Positions 24,379-34,763 of a DNA stretch of 64,000 bases are shown piece after piece. Each line of letters opens with the position of its first letter. The stretch's first letter is position 1. The position numbers and the translations under genes are program-made. The notes under the pieces were generated by a model. That model ran no database searches. It worked only from the letters and a program-made list of their open reading frames with translations, and was not told the DNA's origin. This DNA comes from Alternaria dauci (taxonomy: Eukaryota > Ascomycota > Dothideomycetes > Pleosporales > Pleosporaceae). The DNA lies in assembly GCF_042100115.1 (NCBI RefSeq), contig NC_091275.1, forward strand, positions 1,736,001 through 1,800,000, given 5' to 3'.

Positions 24379-24703
24379 CTTTGCAAGTCTTTACTGTAGT
24401 ATCCTATGTGGCTGTTGTAGTAGTCCACAGTGTAGACTGTAGTTTTGTTGGAGGGACAGATTTCAATGTTTACACTGACGTTGAACCAGCGGTGATGCTG
24501 TCCTATAGTGGGGCAAGTGGGCGGGGAGGCCGATGCACCTTGGCGGCTCTGCCTGTACCTTCACGCCTGATTTCTGATCTCGCACCTTTGACTTGTACAC
24601 GTTGTTGGACTTCATATGCATTTGTAGGCTGAATTATGTTATCCAAAAGAGCCCGTGAGTGTCAGGAAGCGCTTTCCATTGGACCATAAGATGCAACCAC
24701 CGC
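24379..24703. other. Intergenic, twf1 promoter / sfc1 3' flank
   Basis: 325 bp between two minus-strand genes. Nothing distinct was recognised. Confidence 0.4.
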
Positions 24704-26013
24704 TCACTCCTCATATGCCCCACCAGGGAGCATCTCTCTTCCCTTCTCCAACACACCCTTCAAATACTCGTATACGGTAAAAGTGACAGCTTGGCCGGGA
24801 GCGACTCGCATGACACGCGGTGTGATACCTTTGTAGAAACTACGTACACCTTCCTGCTTCCACATGTCGCTGTAGATGGTCAGGTAACACTCATAAACTT
24901 GAGATGCGTTCGAGACTCACTTTGCAATGTTTACTATCCGCTGGACAGCACTTTGACCTGCTTCCGCAGGTGTCTTCTGTAACCTCGTCTTGATAGTATC
25001 GATCGGCGCGTTCGTGAATGGACCAACGGCACCACTGATCAACCCAATCAGACTCGTCTCGTAACCCGGCAGGTCCGTAGTGCCATGGTACTTCTGTAAC
25101 TGCGCCCTCAGCTCCGAGTATGCAGTGAAGTTTGCCGCTTGGTTTGTTCCCTGGCGCAATGCTGTGAGCGAGACGCCACGCCATAATGCGCCAGCACCCT
25201 CTTCCTTTATGACAGTGTACATGGCGTGGGCAGCGTTTCGGTACTTGGGTATATCGAGTGGGTCAGCCATCGAGTGATGCTGTGCCTGTAGACGAATCTT
25301 GACAACCTCCATCGGTGTGACGACAAGGACGGCTTCCGTGATACCAGCGGCGAGACCGGCTGTAAAGTGTTAGAATATAGTCTTGCTTCAGTTGGCTCTC
25401 TCGTAGTGAAAGCCCCCATATACGTCGTGCGCTTTCCAAGATTGTAGCACATACCCATGAATGTTGACTTGGACGCGACGTTGCCCTCTTTGTCTGCCAA
25501 CATTTGCTTGTACCATTCGTAACTCGTGAATCGTATAGCCATCTTCGGAACAATGCCTGTGAGCACGGCGCCTAATCCCTTATATAGACCCAATGCTGTC
25601 TCTCTCTTTACAATCTCGGCTCCGGTCGTGATGAAACCGCGCTTCTTCGCCTACACCATGATTAGATCAGTGACATTCTGGATAGCGCATGTAAATGGCG
25701 AAGATGTGCGTCTGAACGTACTCCTGGTGCGCGAGCTCGTCTTGACAGTTGCATTCGGACTTTGATTGTGTCTAATCCCAAATTAGTGTCAGCGCGCCTG
25801 CGGTGCTGGCACAGGAAATTGGAAACGTACCCAGAGGATGGCACGCGAGTGCCTCCATCATTCCAGCACCACCACCGGCTTCACCGTTGGGTCAGCATTC
25901 TGTTGTTGCGATCGCATACCCTCCGAATCCACTTCCAGGGACTTACCGATCAAGTTTGTAGCCGCCGACGCAGGCTTCTTGCCGCCAGGCCCTTGCACCG
26001 ATTTTGCGGACAT
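24704..26013 (-). CDS. sfc1: Mitochondrial succinate-fumarate carrier Sfc1 (Acr1)
   Basis: Six exons on the minus strand: 26013-25947, 25878-25831, 25771-25722, 25650-25455, 25359-24921, 24869-24704, giving 321 aa with every junction in phase. Three mitochondrial-carrier repeats carry the Px[DE]xx[KR] signature: HPLDTIKVRMQ, TPMEVVKIRLQAQ and APIDTIKTRLQK. The specific segments GLYKGLGAVLTGIVPKMAIR, FTSYEWYKQMLADKEG and LRQGTNQAANFTAYSEL fit the succinate/fumarate exchanger rather than the citrate carrier. It exchanges cytosolic succinate for matrix fumarate, linking the glyoxylate cycle to gluconeogenesis on C2 compounds or fatty acids. The C-terminus is GGAYEE. Intron 1 ends in AAG, the others in TAG or CAG. 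Confidence 0.93.
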
Positions 26014-26977
26014 GCTGTGTAGAGTTGTAGCTCAAGAGCTCAAGAGCTCAAGAGGATTGTTGTTGCGCGAAATAGAGACCAAAGAGCACCCGAAGCTTGA
26101 GCACGTGCGGTTACACGAAGTTATGACGCGGAAGGAGCAATCCTGAGCTGTACCCCAGTTTTGAAAATGGGAGCTACAGCGCGTGGTCAAAACCTCGGCT
26201 TTTCGATATGACGACAGAGGAGGAGCGCTCCTCAAAAACAGCAACCGCGCAATGGGTATCAAGGAAAAGACTTGAAAGGAAGTTTAGGAAAGCAAAGAAA
26301 AATATGAGCGCAAGGAAATTCGTCAGTCATATTCAGACCATGACTGATCAGAAGCCTGCCTACCCGCGGGTGTGAGGACAGACACCCATTTGCTCCGCCA
26401 GCCTCGGCCCTTGCGTGAGCCCAGACCGCGTGTCATTAGTGTGAACTGGCACGCGTTTGTCTGGCATCTGGCAAATATCGGGGTACCTTGGCATACCCCG
26501 GATTTCGCCTTTGGTGGACGAGCGGAAGCTCCGGTGCGCTGATGTCGTTTGGCCGGCGATCGGCTGGTGGAATTACGTTACCGAGCCACCGTTGCCCATT
26601 TGTCCAAGCATTTGGCCGTTCATCATGACCTGCTTGGGATGATGGGCACATGAAATACTGGAGTTGTGTCAAATTTCGGGCCTCGTGTAAAATCGGGTTC
26701 GCGCTTTCACGAGCTCGCGTAGGTAGGCGTCTGTTCGTGGATGAGGGGTGGAATGATGGACATGTGACAGTGTGGAAGATGACGTGGGAGGGGCTGTCGG
26801 AAACTCTCCGCTGCAGGTCCCTTCCGAAGACGGCCGACCTGCACGTGCGCGAAGATACCTCGGGACGTGCCTGGATAACGAATCACTCTTCTATCTTGTG
26901 TTATCCGGGTCGCGTTGAGAGACAGATGAAATGGGTATATTCGTACTACATCCACGCCCTCTAGCCGAGGCCTACAC
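26014..26977. other. Intergenic, sfc1 promoter / FHIP 3' flank
   Basis: 0.96 kb between two minus-strand genes. It contains a perfect triple 8-bp repeat at 26031-26054. Open frames within have no recognisable domain. Confidence 0.5.
26031..26054. repeat. Three perfect 8-bp tandem units (CTCAAGAG)
   Basis: CTCAAGAG occurs three times head to tail 18-41 nt upstream of the sfc1 start codon, so it is probably in the 5' UTR. Confidence 0.8.
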
Positions 26978-29850
26978 TCAGATAAACCTGACCTCGTTGA
27001 ACAAACTCGACCTGACCTGCATCAACGCGACAAGTTCTAGTACAAAGTTCTGCAGTATAACTACGTTCGTGATGATATGTAGCAAGCTCGCTTCTCGAAT
27101 ATCGTCTTCTTCAGCACTCTCAGCGCCAGCCATCGCGTCGTCGTCGGAGGGCTCCTTGGGTGGCGGCTGAAACTTCGATAGCATGACTTCAACCTCCTTC
27201 GATCCAGCCGGTTGGCGGAAGCGAACACGTCTCTTGCCGAACTGACTCATCCTGATCTGCGATATGCTAGCGTCGACATCTGACATCAACGAAGGTTGTT
27301 GGACCGCGTATGCTGATGACATAGGGGACGAGGCACGCGCGGGTGAACCGACAAGTGTCTGGCCCCCATATCTCGATGGTGCGGGCGATGCGCCTGGGGT
27401 GTGTCTGGCCTCGGAAAGCGTTTCTTTCCTACCTCTGGGAGACTGCGCCCTTGAAGGTATTGTTGGCTGGTTGCGTACATGTTGTGGTATCTGCGGCGTC
27501 CATGAACCAGCTGGGATGTCCGAAGGACCTCGCGCGGGCTTCGATTGCGGTGTTGACAATTTCGACTCCTCCACGACATCTTGGTGAAAGCGGAAAGCGT
27601 TCTTCCGACTGGCAACGTGCTCATCCCAATCCTTGATGTCACGACGCAGGGCGTCAACTTGCGCCTGGAGTTGTTTCAGGCATGCGAATAGCTGAGGAGT
27701 AGCAGAGGATTCCCATGTTGGGAACCTCTCAGCCAGGAACATGGCGCGCAGATTGTCATTCGTGAACGATTCAACTTCGGGACTGTCGCTATCAAAATGG
27801 TAGTCGGCGGGATCCACGGATAACCATCCTTCTAGACGGAGCTGGGAGCAGGTGCCAAGCGTAATGATTGCTTCAGTAAGTGCTAGGTTTGTCTCGACGT
27901 CGTTCGTCAGGAATCTCAGCAGTAGTTCCATGAGAGACTGGAAAAGCGGATCTTCTGGAAGCAGTTGGTGCGGGTCGACCTCTCTTGTTGCGGCTTCAGT
28001 GGAATCAAAGTACCCTGGAGTCTTTGAAGACGTCGTGGGTAAGGCGATGGTCTTCAACGAGCAAGGGTGCGTCTCCAATAGGCTCAGAGTATCCTTAAGG
28101 TAGCTCTCATACGCCTCATCGACACCGTCCATGCCAGCGAGGTCGATAGCGAGATTCAAATACAACTCAAGCTCCTTGTTCAAGGATCCGACAGTTCGGT
28201 TGTGCTCTTTGTGGTGCACGTTCATCACCTTGACTAGAGATCCGAGAGCGTATCCATGGCTTTTGCTCAATATGACATTGGTCAGCTTCAACGCCGCAAT
28301 GACTGTCTGTGGATTACGCGACGCTGTGCTACCTAGTACGAGGTCGACGAGGTTGAACAAGGACGGGTTCAGCTTATCGTCGTCCTTGTCGGAGGCGGTA
28401 AGGAGCATAAGCGACTGGCGCCGTTTGACAGCTGCAGGTGACCGTGGTGTCTTTGAAGATGCGTAGTCCTGGAGAGCGAGTAGATACTGCAGCATCATAT
28501 GGACAAGCTCTGGATGATCGAGCGCATCCAGAATATGACGAAGATACGTGAGTACTGCCACAGACGAGCCACCATCAGCGTCAGACGACTCAAGTAGCGA
28601 AGGATATCTGCAGGGAGTCAGCTATGTACGGACTAAAGATACACGAGCCCAGACGCACAAGAGCTGCTGGAGGAACAAAGCCTGGAAGTGATCGATCAAC
28701 GTAACTCGAACGTCGAGGGATCTGCAGTGCTCAAGCACATCTTGCCAGAAGGCAAGATATGACAGGAATGTCAGAAGATGACTCTGGAAATCAGGGGTAA
28801 AGAAGTTTTCTGCTTGTGGGTTGGGCTGCATCTCGGTGTAGTCGGAGAGCAGTAGGACAGGAGGTAGGTTATGCGCAGGGTGGAGTATTGACAATTTCCT
28901 GGTCAATGTTAGCTCCGTGGCCATGAAGATGGATGGTGTCATGCCTGCTCATCTGACTGTACAACGCTCCCAATCCAGTTGCCATGAGCGTAGGCAGATC
29001 ACTGTTGACGATCCATTGTTCCAGGTCCATTGACCTAGATGCAGACTCGAATATGTAGAGCAAGCCAGTGCGTGCAAAGTCTCCGATACGGCCTTCGTGG
29101 TGGACATGGTCGATGAGCTGATAGCACAGCGGAAAGTCCTCTTTCTGGGTGACGCCGGCGAAATCGGTCTTTTGGTTCAGCAGCCGTCCCTCGCCATCGG
29201 CAGACGTGGTGGTGAACCAGACATGCAGGATCTCGGGCTGCAGCCTGATCTTGGCCGCGATGCCAAACAGCAGCTCTACGATGTCGGCCTCGATATCTTC
29301 TCCGATGCCCATGCTTCCCGATCCGATTGTGCGGTCGATGAAGTTCATCAGCGACACGGCAAAGACGTCGTTTTCGAGAAAATCCTCCTCTTCGCTGTCG
29401 ATGAGGGCATTGTAGAAGGCCACGGCGTCCCTAACGGTGCCCTCGTCGTGTGCCGTCGCAGCGATCTTGGAGATTGCCGTGTAAATCTGTTGGGCGGCGG
29501 AGAACTGGAGGCACATGTGCGGCGCCGGCGAACGGGACTCGTCGCTGAGGATGGCTGTAAGCGCCTGGAAGCCGCGCCGGATATTGCCCAGGGCTTCGCG
29601 GTCGTTGGCGAGGTTGGTCGACTTTTGCCATGTTTGCTGCAGCGCGTCAGATGCCGGGCCTCTCTTGGTAGCGACGCAGCCATACCAGTATCTGGTTGTA
29701 TCGCTGCCGGAAGCGTGCCAGCCGCTGTTGGGGGTTGTTCGGCGCGGCCTGCTTCTTCTTCTGGGACGAGCCGCCGAGTAACCTCACCCACTTTGCTGCA
29801 GTCAGTCTTGATATCGCCCCTCAACCGGTGCAGAGACGTACGAAATCCAT
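26978..29850 (-). CDS. fhipA: FHIP-type protein of the FTS-Hook-FHIP dynein adaptor (RAI16-like)
   Basis: Five exons: 29850-29842, 29790-29686, 29636-28945, 28898-28659, 28607-26978, giving 891 aa. The N-terminus MDFWVRLLGGSSQKKK is made by the nine-base first exon. RAI16-like hallmarks include ARFRQRYNQILQTWQKS, HMCLQFSAAQQIYTAISKIA, FLENDVFAVSLMNFIDRTIG and LDALDHPELVHMMLQYLLAL. The C-terminus NFVLELVALMQVRSSLFNEVRFI is typical of fungal FHIPs. A Ser/Pro-rich disordered stretch precedes it. In Aspergillus, FhipA with HookA and FtsA links early endosomes to dynein for long-range hyphal transport. That role is known from the family and inferred here. Intron 3 uses a GC donor (28899-28944). 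Confidence 0.88.
28899..28944 (-). other. GC-AG intron in the FHIP gene
   Basis: A 46-nt intron with donor CAG|GCATGA, a perfect GCTAAC branch site and acceptor GACCAG. No GT donor near here keeps the frame. Removing it joins QMS to RKLSILHPAHN in frame; reading through gives a stop within a few codons. Confidence 0.8.
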
Positions 29851-30187
29851 TTGATCTCTCACTCGCCCCGCATTTGGGCCGTGTACGTGGGGGGGTGCAA
29901 GGATGGAAAGGAGTGATGTCGACGCGGAGCGCGCCGTGGTGTGGAACGAGCTCCAAACACCAATCGCGTTGCATCCTTCTCCGCACCAACCTTCATTCTC
30001 CACGACAACATGATTATACGTCCGTCTCTCCAAACACCTTCAAAAATTGTACGTATGAGAAGCATGCCACTGTGGCAAGTATGAATCATATTACTAGGGT
30101 TCTACAGACGAAAAGGCAAACAAACAAGAAACATCGCAGGCTACGTGACACACAAGAAACAGGTCCCAGCAACAATAACACTGCTCA
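29851..30187. other. Intergenic, FHIP promoter / AIF-like 3' flank
   Basis: 337 bp. Nothing distinct was seen. A long plus-strand open frame spanning this and FHIP exon 3 is an antisense shadow. Confidence 0.45.
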
Positions 30188-31447
30188 TCAGATAGCAGCC
30201 TCCTCCTTCGTCCACTTGACCTCCTTCTTAACATTCTCACCGTGCAGTGTCGGTAGCCCACTCATGCCCAACATAAAATCCCTCCCCTTGAGCATCCATA
30301 CAAAAACCGATGGTACCCTCCATCCCATAATAGCCCCAACGCCGCCTCCGCTTCCAATTGGCACAACCATGGACTCTCTCGTATCAGGCGTAAACACTCT
30401 ATCTTGACCCTTGGGCTTCTCTTCAGGGAGCATGGCGTTGAAGGAGAGCAGGTCGCGCTTGAGGTTGGTGACTAGAACAGGCAGAGCCGAGATGATGTCC
30501 CAGAAGTTGTTGCGCGAGTAGGATGCAATGTCGCCGAATCCATAGACGCGAGGGCCTGCAATGTCAACGCGGAGGGTGGAACTGTTGGTAACCAAGTAAC
30601 CTTTTTCGTTGAGGACTTGTGCTGGGAGCCAAGCCGAGTTTGGTTCAACACCATATGCAGGAACGTAGAGATCTGCTTGGAGCTTATCACCGTTCTTGAG
30701 AGTGAGCGATATGCGACCGTCTTCCGTCTGTGTTGAGTCGGTGACTCGCGTGTTATAGACGACCTTTACACCAAGCGCGCTGAGCTTTTGTTCTGCAGTT
30801 TTGGCGATTGCAGGGCGGAGGCTGGGAAGAAGCTGCTTGTCCGATGTGATCAAGGTGACTTCGACGTTCGGCTGCACCTTGCTGAACCATCCTGGCTTGC
30901 CGTTACGATGCTCGGCAACTTCGCCCGCGAATTCAACTCCTGTTGGACCACCACCGACAATCACAATCTTCTTCGCTGTCTTGACCTGATTATTTGTCGA
31001 GCTAATTGCGTCGAGGGTGCTTCGAGCATCGGCACTCATCGAGAAAGCTTGGAAGTAGGTCTTACTTCCTGTAGCAACGATGAGGGCATGGTAGCTCAGC
31101 GATTCATCGTCGAGTCCTTTGTTGCTGCGAAATAGCACACGCCGCGCTGATAGCTCGAGGCCAGTGGCGGAGGCTTCGATGAAGGTAAAGTCGTCCTTGG
31201 AGTATTGCTTGAAGCCCTCGTGCAGGTCAAACAAGACCTTGTCCGCCGACATGCGCTCGGTAGAAGCTGCCACGCGTGGTGAGGCAACCCTGAAGTACCA
31301 CTGTGAAGATGGCGAGATGTTGTAGACATGGTACTTGGCATCATTCCTGGCCTTCAAAGCAGGCAGAATGTGCTTGAGGATGTAATGCGTTGCCCGGAGG
31401 CCAGCACCTGACGCGCCAACAATGACGATATTGCGTTGTTCTGACAT
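30188..31447 (-). CDS. AIF/AMID-like FAD-dependent NAD(P)H oxidoreductase
   Basis: Single exon, 419 aa from the ATG at 31447 (MSEQRNIVIVGASGAG). The frame extends 46 codons upstream without homology. A pyridine-nucleotide-disulphide oxidoreductase fold is clear: an N-terminal FAD-binding Rossmann motif (VIVGASGAGLRATHY), the ATG motif YHALIVATGSKTY, a second dinucleotide motif IVIVGGGPTGVEFAGEVAEH, and the FAD-contacting RVYGFGDIASY. The C-terminus is Lys/Glu-rich with no membrane anchor. The closest family is the fungal apoptosis-inducing-factor/AMID group, NAD(P)H oxidases linked to stress and cell death. A link to death is not shown by sequence. No mitochondrial presequence is seen with this start. 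Confidence 0.87.
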   Translation of the reverse strand: MSEQRNIVIVGASGAGLRATHYILKHILPALKARNDAKYHVYNISPSSQWYFRVASPRVAASTERMSADKVLFDLHEGFKQYSKDDFTFIEASATGLELSARRVLFRSNKGLDDESLSYHALIVATGSKTYFQAFSMSADARSTLDAISSTNNQVKTAKKIVIVGGGPTGVEFAGEVAEHRNGKPGWFSKVQPNVEVTLITSDKQLLPSLRPAIAKTAEQKLSALGVKVVYNTRVTDSTQTEDGRISLTLKNGDKLQADLYVPAYGVEPNSAWLPAQVLNEKGYLVTNSSTLRVDIAGPRVYGFGDIASYSRNNFWDIISALPVLVTNLKRDLLSFNAMLPEEKPKGQDRVFTPDTRESMVVPIGSGGGVGAIMGWRVPSVFVWMLKGRDFMLGMSGLPTLHGENVKKEVKWTKEEAAI

Positions 31448-32545
31448 ATTGCTGGACTGGTTGTGTATGATAGCGGGAAAGGCGAAGTAACGTGATGCTA
31501 GATGTGGACTTGAGATATGTCTACTTGCATCTAAGGAGGAAACGTTTGGATGTAATGTTGATGATAAGCTAAGGGACGAGGTCACCTTGGTCTACATATA
31601 CTTGCCATTTCCACCGCATGGACACCGAACGCCTGCGGCCACACACACAACGGACCAAATCTTTGGATAGCCGTGTAGTGAAATGCTGAGATTCAGCCAC
31701 ATCAGTATTAAATTTTGCAAAGATGCTTTCGTTGTGTCGTCCGTAGCCGCGTTGCGACAGTACGAAAGCGAGGTTTGTAATGTGAGGAAGGGCCGGCCCC
31801 CATCCGGATAGCCAAAGATCCGCGGGACCGTAAGGTTCGTAAGCAAGGTGCCGGGGCACCAAAGGTTCTGATTGGCCAACGTCGTTACGGACGCTATAGT
31901 TCCGCTGTTCGCCCGCGCAGAAATTGGATCGCTATTGTAATTCACCTTGCTCTTATCATCTCATGCCTTCGTCGTTGCATCGAGTTACCGCAACAAAGTC
32001 GCACTTGGCAAAAACAGAAAAGCGCAACACCACGTTTGGCATAGACCGCATAGTTTCTCACGTCCGAACTTCCGGATGAAACCCCTGATTTAGCCATTTC
32101 TAAATTCTGATACATCCTAGGATATGTCCAAGTGACAGCAAAAGTACTCAGGTCACGATCTGGTCGGCAGAGTTGCGCAGCCACGGCGCGACAACACCAC
32201 GGAGAGATGTACATTCAAGGCAAAATCAAGGAATATTCGATTCGGACGGCTCCATTACTTTCATATTTCTTTCGACAATCTGTCGAACAGCCTGTCACTG
32301 GGTCATGTAGCGCTGAGGTCCAGTAAATAGCATGCATATCATATGATCATGAGCACGTAGGATCATACCGCTTTCACATTCGTCATTCGTATTCTTCGTC
32401 ACTTCCTGAAGTCCTGGCGAGAGATGGTGGACACGATTCGAAAGACTCCACGCACTCGACCAACTCATATTTGTGCTATTGAGAAACATGTTGGCAAAGA
32501 AGCTTCTACAACACCCGTGAACGCCATGTCCAACAATGGCAGCCT
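31448..32545. other. Intergenic, AIF-like promoter / zinc-finger 3' flank
   Basis: 1.1 kb between two minus-strand genes. Open frames of up to 117 codons overlap each other on the minus strand but lack any domain or splice logic. No RNA gene was recognised. Confidence 0.45.
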
Positions 32546-33943
32546 TCATCCGCCGACACATATCCCCTGGTCCTGGCAACTCCCTATCTCCGCACTGAGC
32601 ATGCTCGTCTGCACCCAGTCTTCGGTGTCGAACCCTTCATTGAGACCGTCGAGGTATTGACTTGGTATTGATGTCCATATTTGGCTGTGCTCTTCGAGGC
32701 TGGGGTGGGTCGCTGGTAGCGTTTCAAAACTCTCTGTAGATAGATAGTGAGGATGCTGATTGAGAGCCATTGGTGCAACAGTAGAGTCGTAATATACAAA
32801 ATCGTCGTTGGGTTGGTGACTGGATATAGCAAACGGGCCAGTGCTCATATCAAGTGGGGCGTTTCCTTGGGTTGTGAATGGCGCGCTAGCGGTGACAGTA
32901 TCCGGACCGGACTGAGGAGTACGTTCATGCAATAGATCAAAGTACGAGCCACTTTCCGACAGCGTGAAGTGAGCTGCAGAAACAGCCTGCGAAGGCTGAA
33001 TTCTAGCATCCCGTGCCCCGTCATCCGCTGGAGCCAATCCTGCGCCGGAGCCCCACTGGTATGACCACAAGAGTGCTGTTGACTGTGCCTGCGAATGAGG
33101 CTCCCTAATGGCTTTCTGAGCACGCTCGGGGCTTAGCTCACTATACGCCTCGTCAACGGCCATCCGAGAAGAGCCTCTGTAGGGCCAGGGTGGCGGAGTT
33201 ATAGGTTCGTCCACCTTTGTGATCTCCGAATCTTCCAATTCCAATGCTACCGCCGAATCGACTGATTTTGACCTTGTAAATCGATCTTCTTTGAGGTCTT
33301 GCGCGATTTTGATGATGAGCTCTTGAAGACCGTCGTCGTTCCTTATCAAGGCCACCTTTTTGGCAACTTCATACAGAAAGGCATCAGAATCTTCCTGCTC
33401 GTTGGCGTAAGGGGATGGTATAGAAGCCACGTGAGGAAATAGACGCCGAAAGACCAATCTCCACTTGTCCCCTAGAGTCGCTAGACTGGTGTATTCCTTC
33501 TTCTTGAAGTTGAGGTCGGCATTGCGAACCTCCTGCGAAGAACCGTGCACTTGTTTGAAATGGTCCTTCATCTTGGCAAGCTCATTGAATCCTTTCCCTT
33601 TACACGAAGACATCTGATAGCTCTTCGGATCATATTTGCGAAAGGGACAAACAACACGGCTCTCATCACTGATACCACCACCACCACCACCATCATCATC
33701 ACCAACATGTTTTGACTGTATACGCTTTGCTTTTCTGGGCGCATTGGTGTGGTCGACAGCGCTGTCCAGCGGACGTGTTGGGTTGCGCATCTTGTTTTGG
33801 ATGTATGTCTCCCCACGCTTCTGAATACCACTGCCACCATGGGAAGCGTTGACCGAAGACGTCGCCCTCACTCGGGTCTTGGAATAGCCGACAGAATCGC
33901 CATGGCCGAGGTTCGCGCCTGACTGGAGGACAGGATTTCGCAT
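32546..33943 (-). CDS. Lineage-type C2H2-like zinc-finger protein, function unknown
   Basis: Single exon, 465 aa. After a basic N-terminal region comes a run of Asp and Gly, then one atypical C2H2-like unit at about residues 98-135 (CPFRKYDPKSYQ, then SSCKGKGF, LAKMKDHFKQVHG). This Cys...Cys...His...His spacing with KYDP/KRDP is shared by many uncharacterised filamentous-ascomycete proteins. A helical segment follows (WRLVFRRLFPHVASIPSPYA). The C-terminal half is acidic and Ser/Pro/Gln-rich, suggesting an activation-type disordered tail. It could be a transcription regulator, but no target is known. The 1.9 kb upstream of it is gene-free and repeat-bearing. Confidence 0.7.
   Translation of the reverse strand: MRNPVLQSGANLGHGDSVGYSKTRVRATSSVNASHGGSGIQKRGETYIQNKMRNPTRPLDSAVDHTNAPRKAKRIQSKHVGDDDGGGGGGISDESRVVCPFRKYDPKSYQMSSCKGKGFNELAKMKDHFKQVHGSSQEVRNADLNFKKKEYTSLATLGDKWRLVFRRLFPHVASIPSPYANEQEDSDAFLYEVAKKVALIRNDDGLQELIIKIAQDLKEDRFTRSKSVDSAVALELEDSEITKVDEPITPPPWPYRGSSRMAVDEAYSELSPERAQKAIREPHSQAQSTALLWSYQWGSGAGLAPADDGARDARIQPSQAVSAAHFTLSESGSYFDLLHERTPQSGPDTVTASAPFTTQGNAPLDMSTGPFAISSHQPNDDFVYYDSTVAPMALNQHPHYLSTESFETLPATHPSLEEHSQIWTSIPSQYLDGLNEGFDTEDWVQTSMLSAEIGSCQDQGICVGG
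33675..33705 (-). repeat. Trinucleotide repeat coding Asp/Gly run
   Basis: A (GGT)n/(GAT)n tract on the minus strand encodes GDDDGGGGGG in the zinc-finger protein. Slippage here would change length but not frame. Confidence 0.8.
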
Positions 33944-34170
33944 GTTGATTTATGTGGCAGTGAGAGGAGGTTACTGTCCACAGTTAGCTTTGAGCACAAA
34001 CAAGTAGGGGGACTGCATACCAGGCAATCTACATTAGTTAGTCGGTTTTCTCTGAACGCTGGTGAGCGTATGAGAATGCAGACGGTTTGTGCTGCTCGAG
34101 GTGGTTATGTTTCGTTGCCGGTCAAAGAGCGAAACACTGCCACCTCTTGCGTATGGATCATATGGGCAAT

Positions 34171-34266
34171 GTTGATAACATTGGTAACGATTGTGACAAT
34201 TGTGACAATTGTGACAATCATATCGTTAAGTTCGTTCAGTTCATTGAGTTCGTTCAGTTCGTTGAG
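34171..34266. repeat. 9-bp-period tandem array
   Basis: About ten 9-bp units in register. The left part is AATTGTGAC-like (three near-perfect units) and the right part is GTTCAGTTC-like (alternating GTTCAGTTC and ATTGAGTTC). The shared 9-bp phase suggests one array that diverged in two halves. Confidence 0.8.
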
Positions 34267-34299
34267 GGATCTTTGTAAGATCAATTGGTACCACTGGTT

Positions 34300-34575
34300 G
34301 AACAACCGACGTCGGCAGGAAACGCGACTGGTCCTTGTCTTCTCGTATCATGATCGATGCATCGTGTATATAGATTGATGATGACAGCGTGGAAGGTAAC
34401 GGGCTGTTCAAAGCGACTGGTCCTCGTCTTCTTCGGCTTGCTCAATGCATTGTGTATGCAAATTGACGCGCCGTTGAAAGTACTTGGACTTGTCATCGTG
34501 AACAACCCTCGTCTTCTCGTGTCTTCATTCAATGCGTTACATACGCGGATCGATGGTGATGAGGTAGACTTGGAC
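34300..34575. repeat. Three degenerate copies of a roughly 90-bp unit
   Basis: Shared blocks are CGACTGGTCCT(T/C)GTCTTCT, AATGCATTGTGTATGCA-like and ATTGA/GATGG-like segments, occurring near 34325, 34413 and 34505 in the same order and spacing. Confidence 0.65.
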
Positions 34576-34720
34576 CTGCCATAGCGCCATCTGCCTGTCC
34601 TAGACTGACAGATAAAGACCCGAGTCTTTTTTCGCTCGTCCCTCCCTGGAGGGTCGAGCAGTATCGTGCCAAAGTCTAGATAACATTGTAGTTATAGGTT
34701 GTGCAGGACAAGTGGTTGTT

Positions 34721-34763
34721 TTTTCCTCTTTTCTTTTCTTTTTTGAAAAAGAAAGAAAAGAAG
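34721..34763. repeat. T-rich/A-rich fold-back
   Basis: A pyrimidine run (CTTTTCTTTTCTTTTTT) is followed directly by a purine run (GAAAAAGAAAGAAAAG), so the strand can fold into an imperfect hairpin. Confidence 0.6.

Noticed and set aside
29097..30407. 436-codon plus-strand open frame
   Set aside because: Antisense to FHIP exons 1-3 and the intergenic gap. Its sequence is low complexity without a domain, while the minus strand gives a clear RAI16-like protein.
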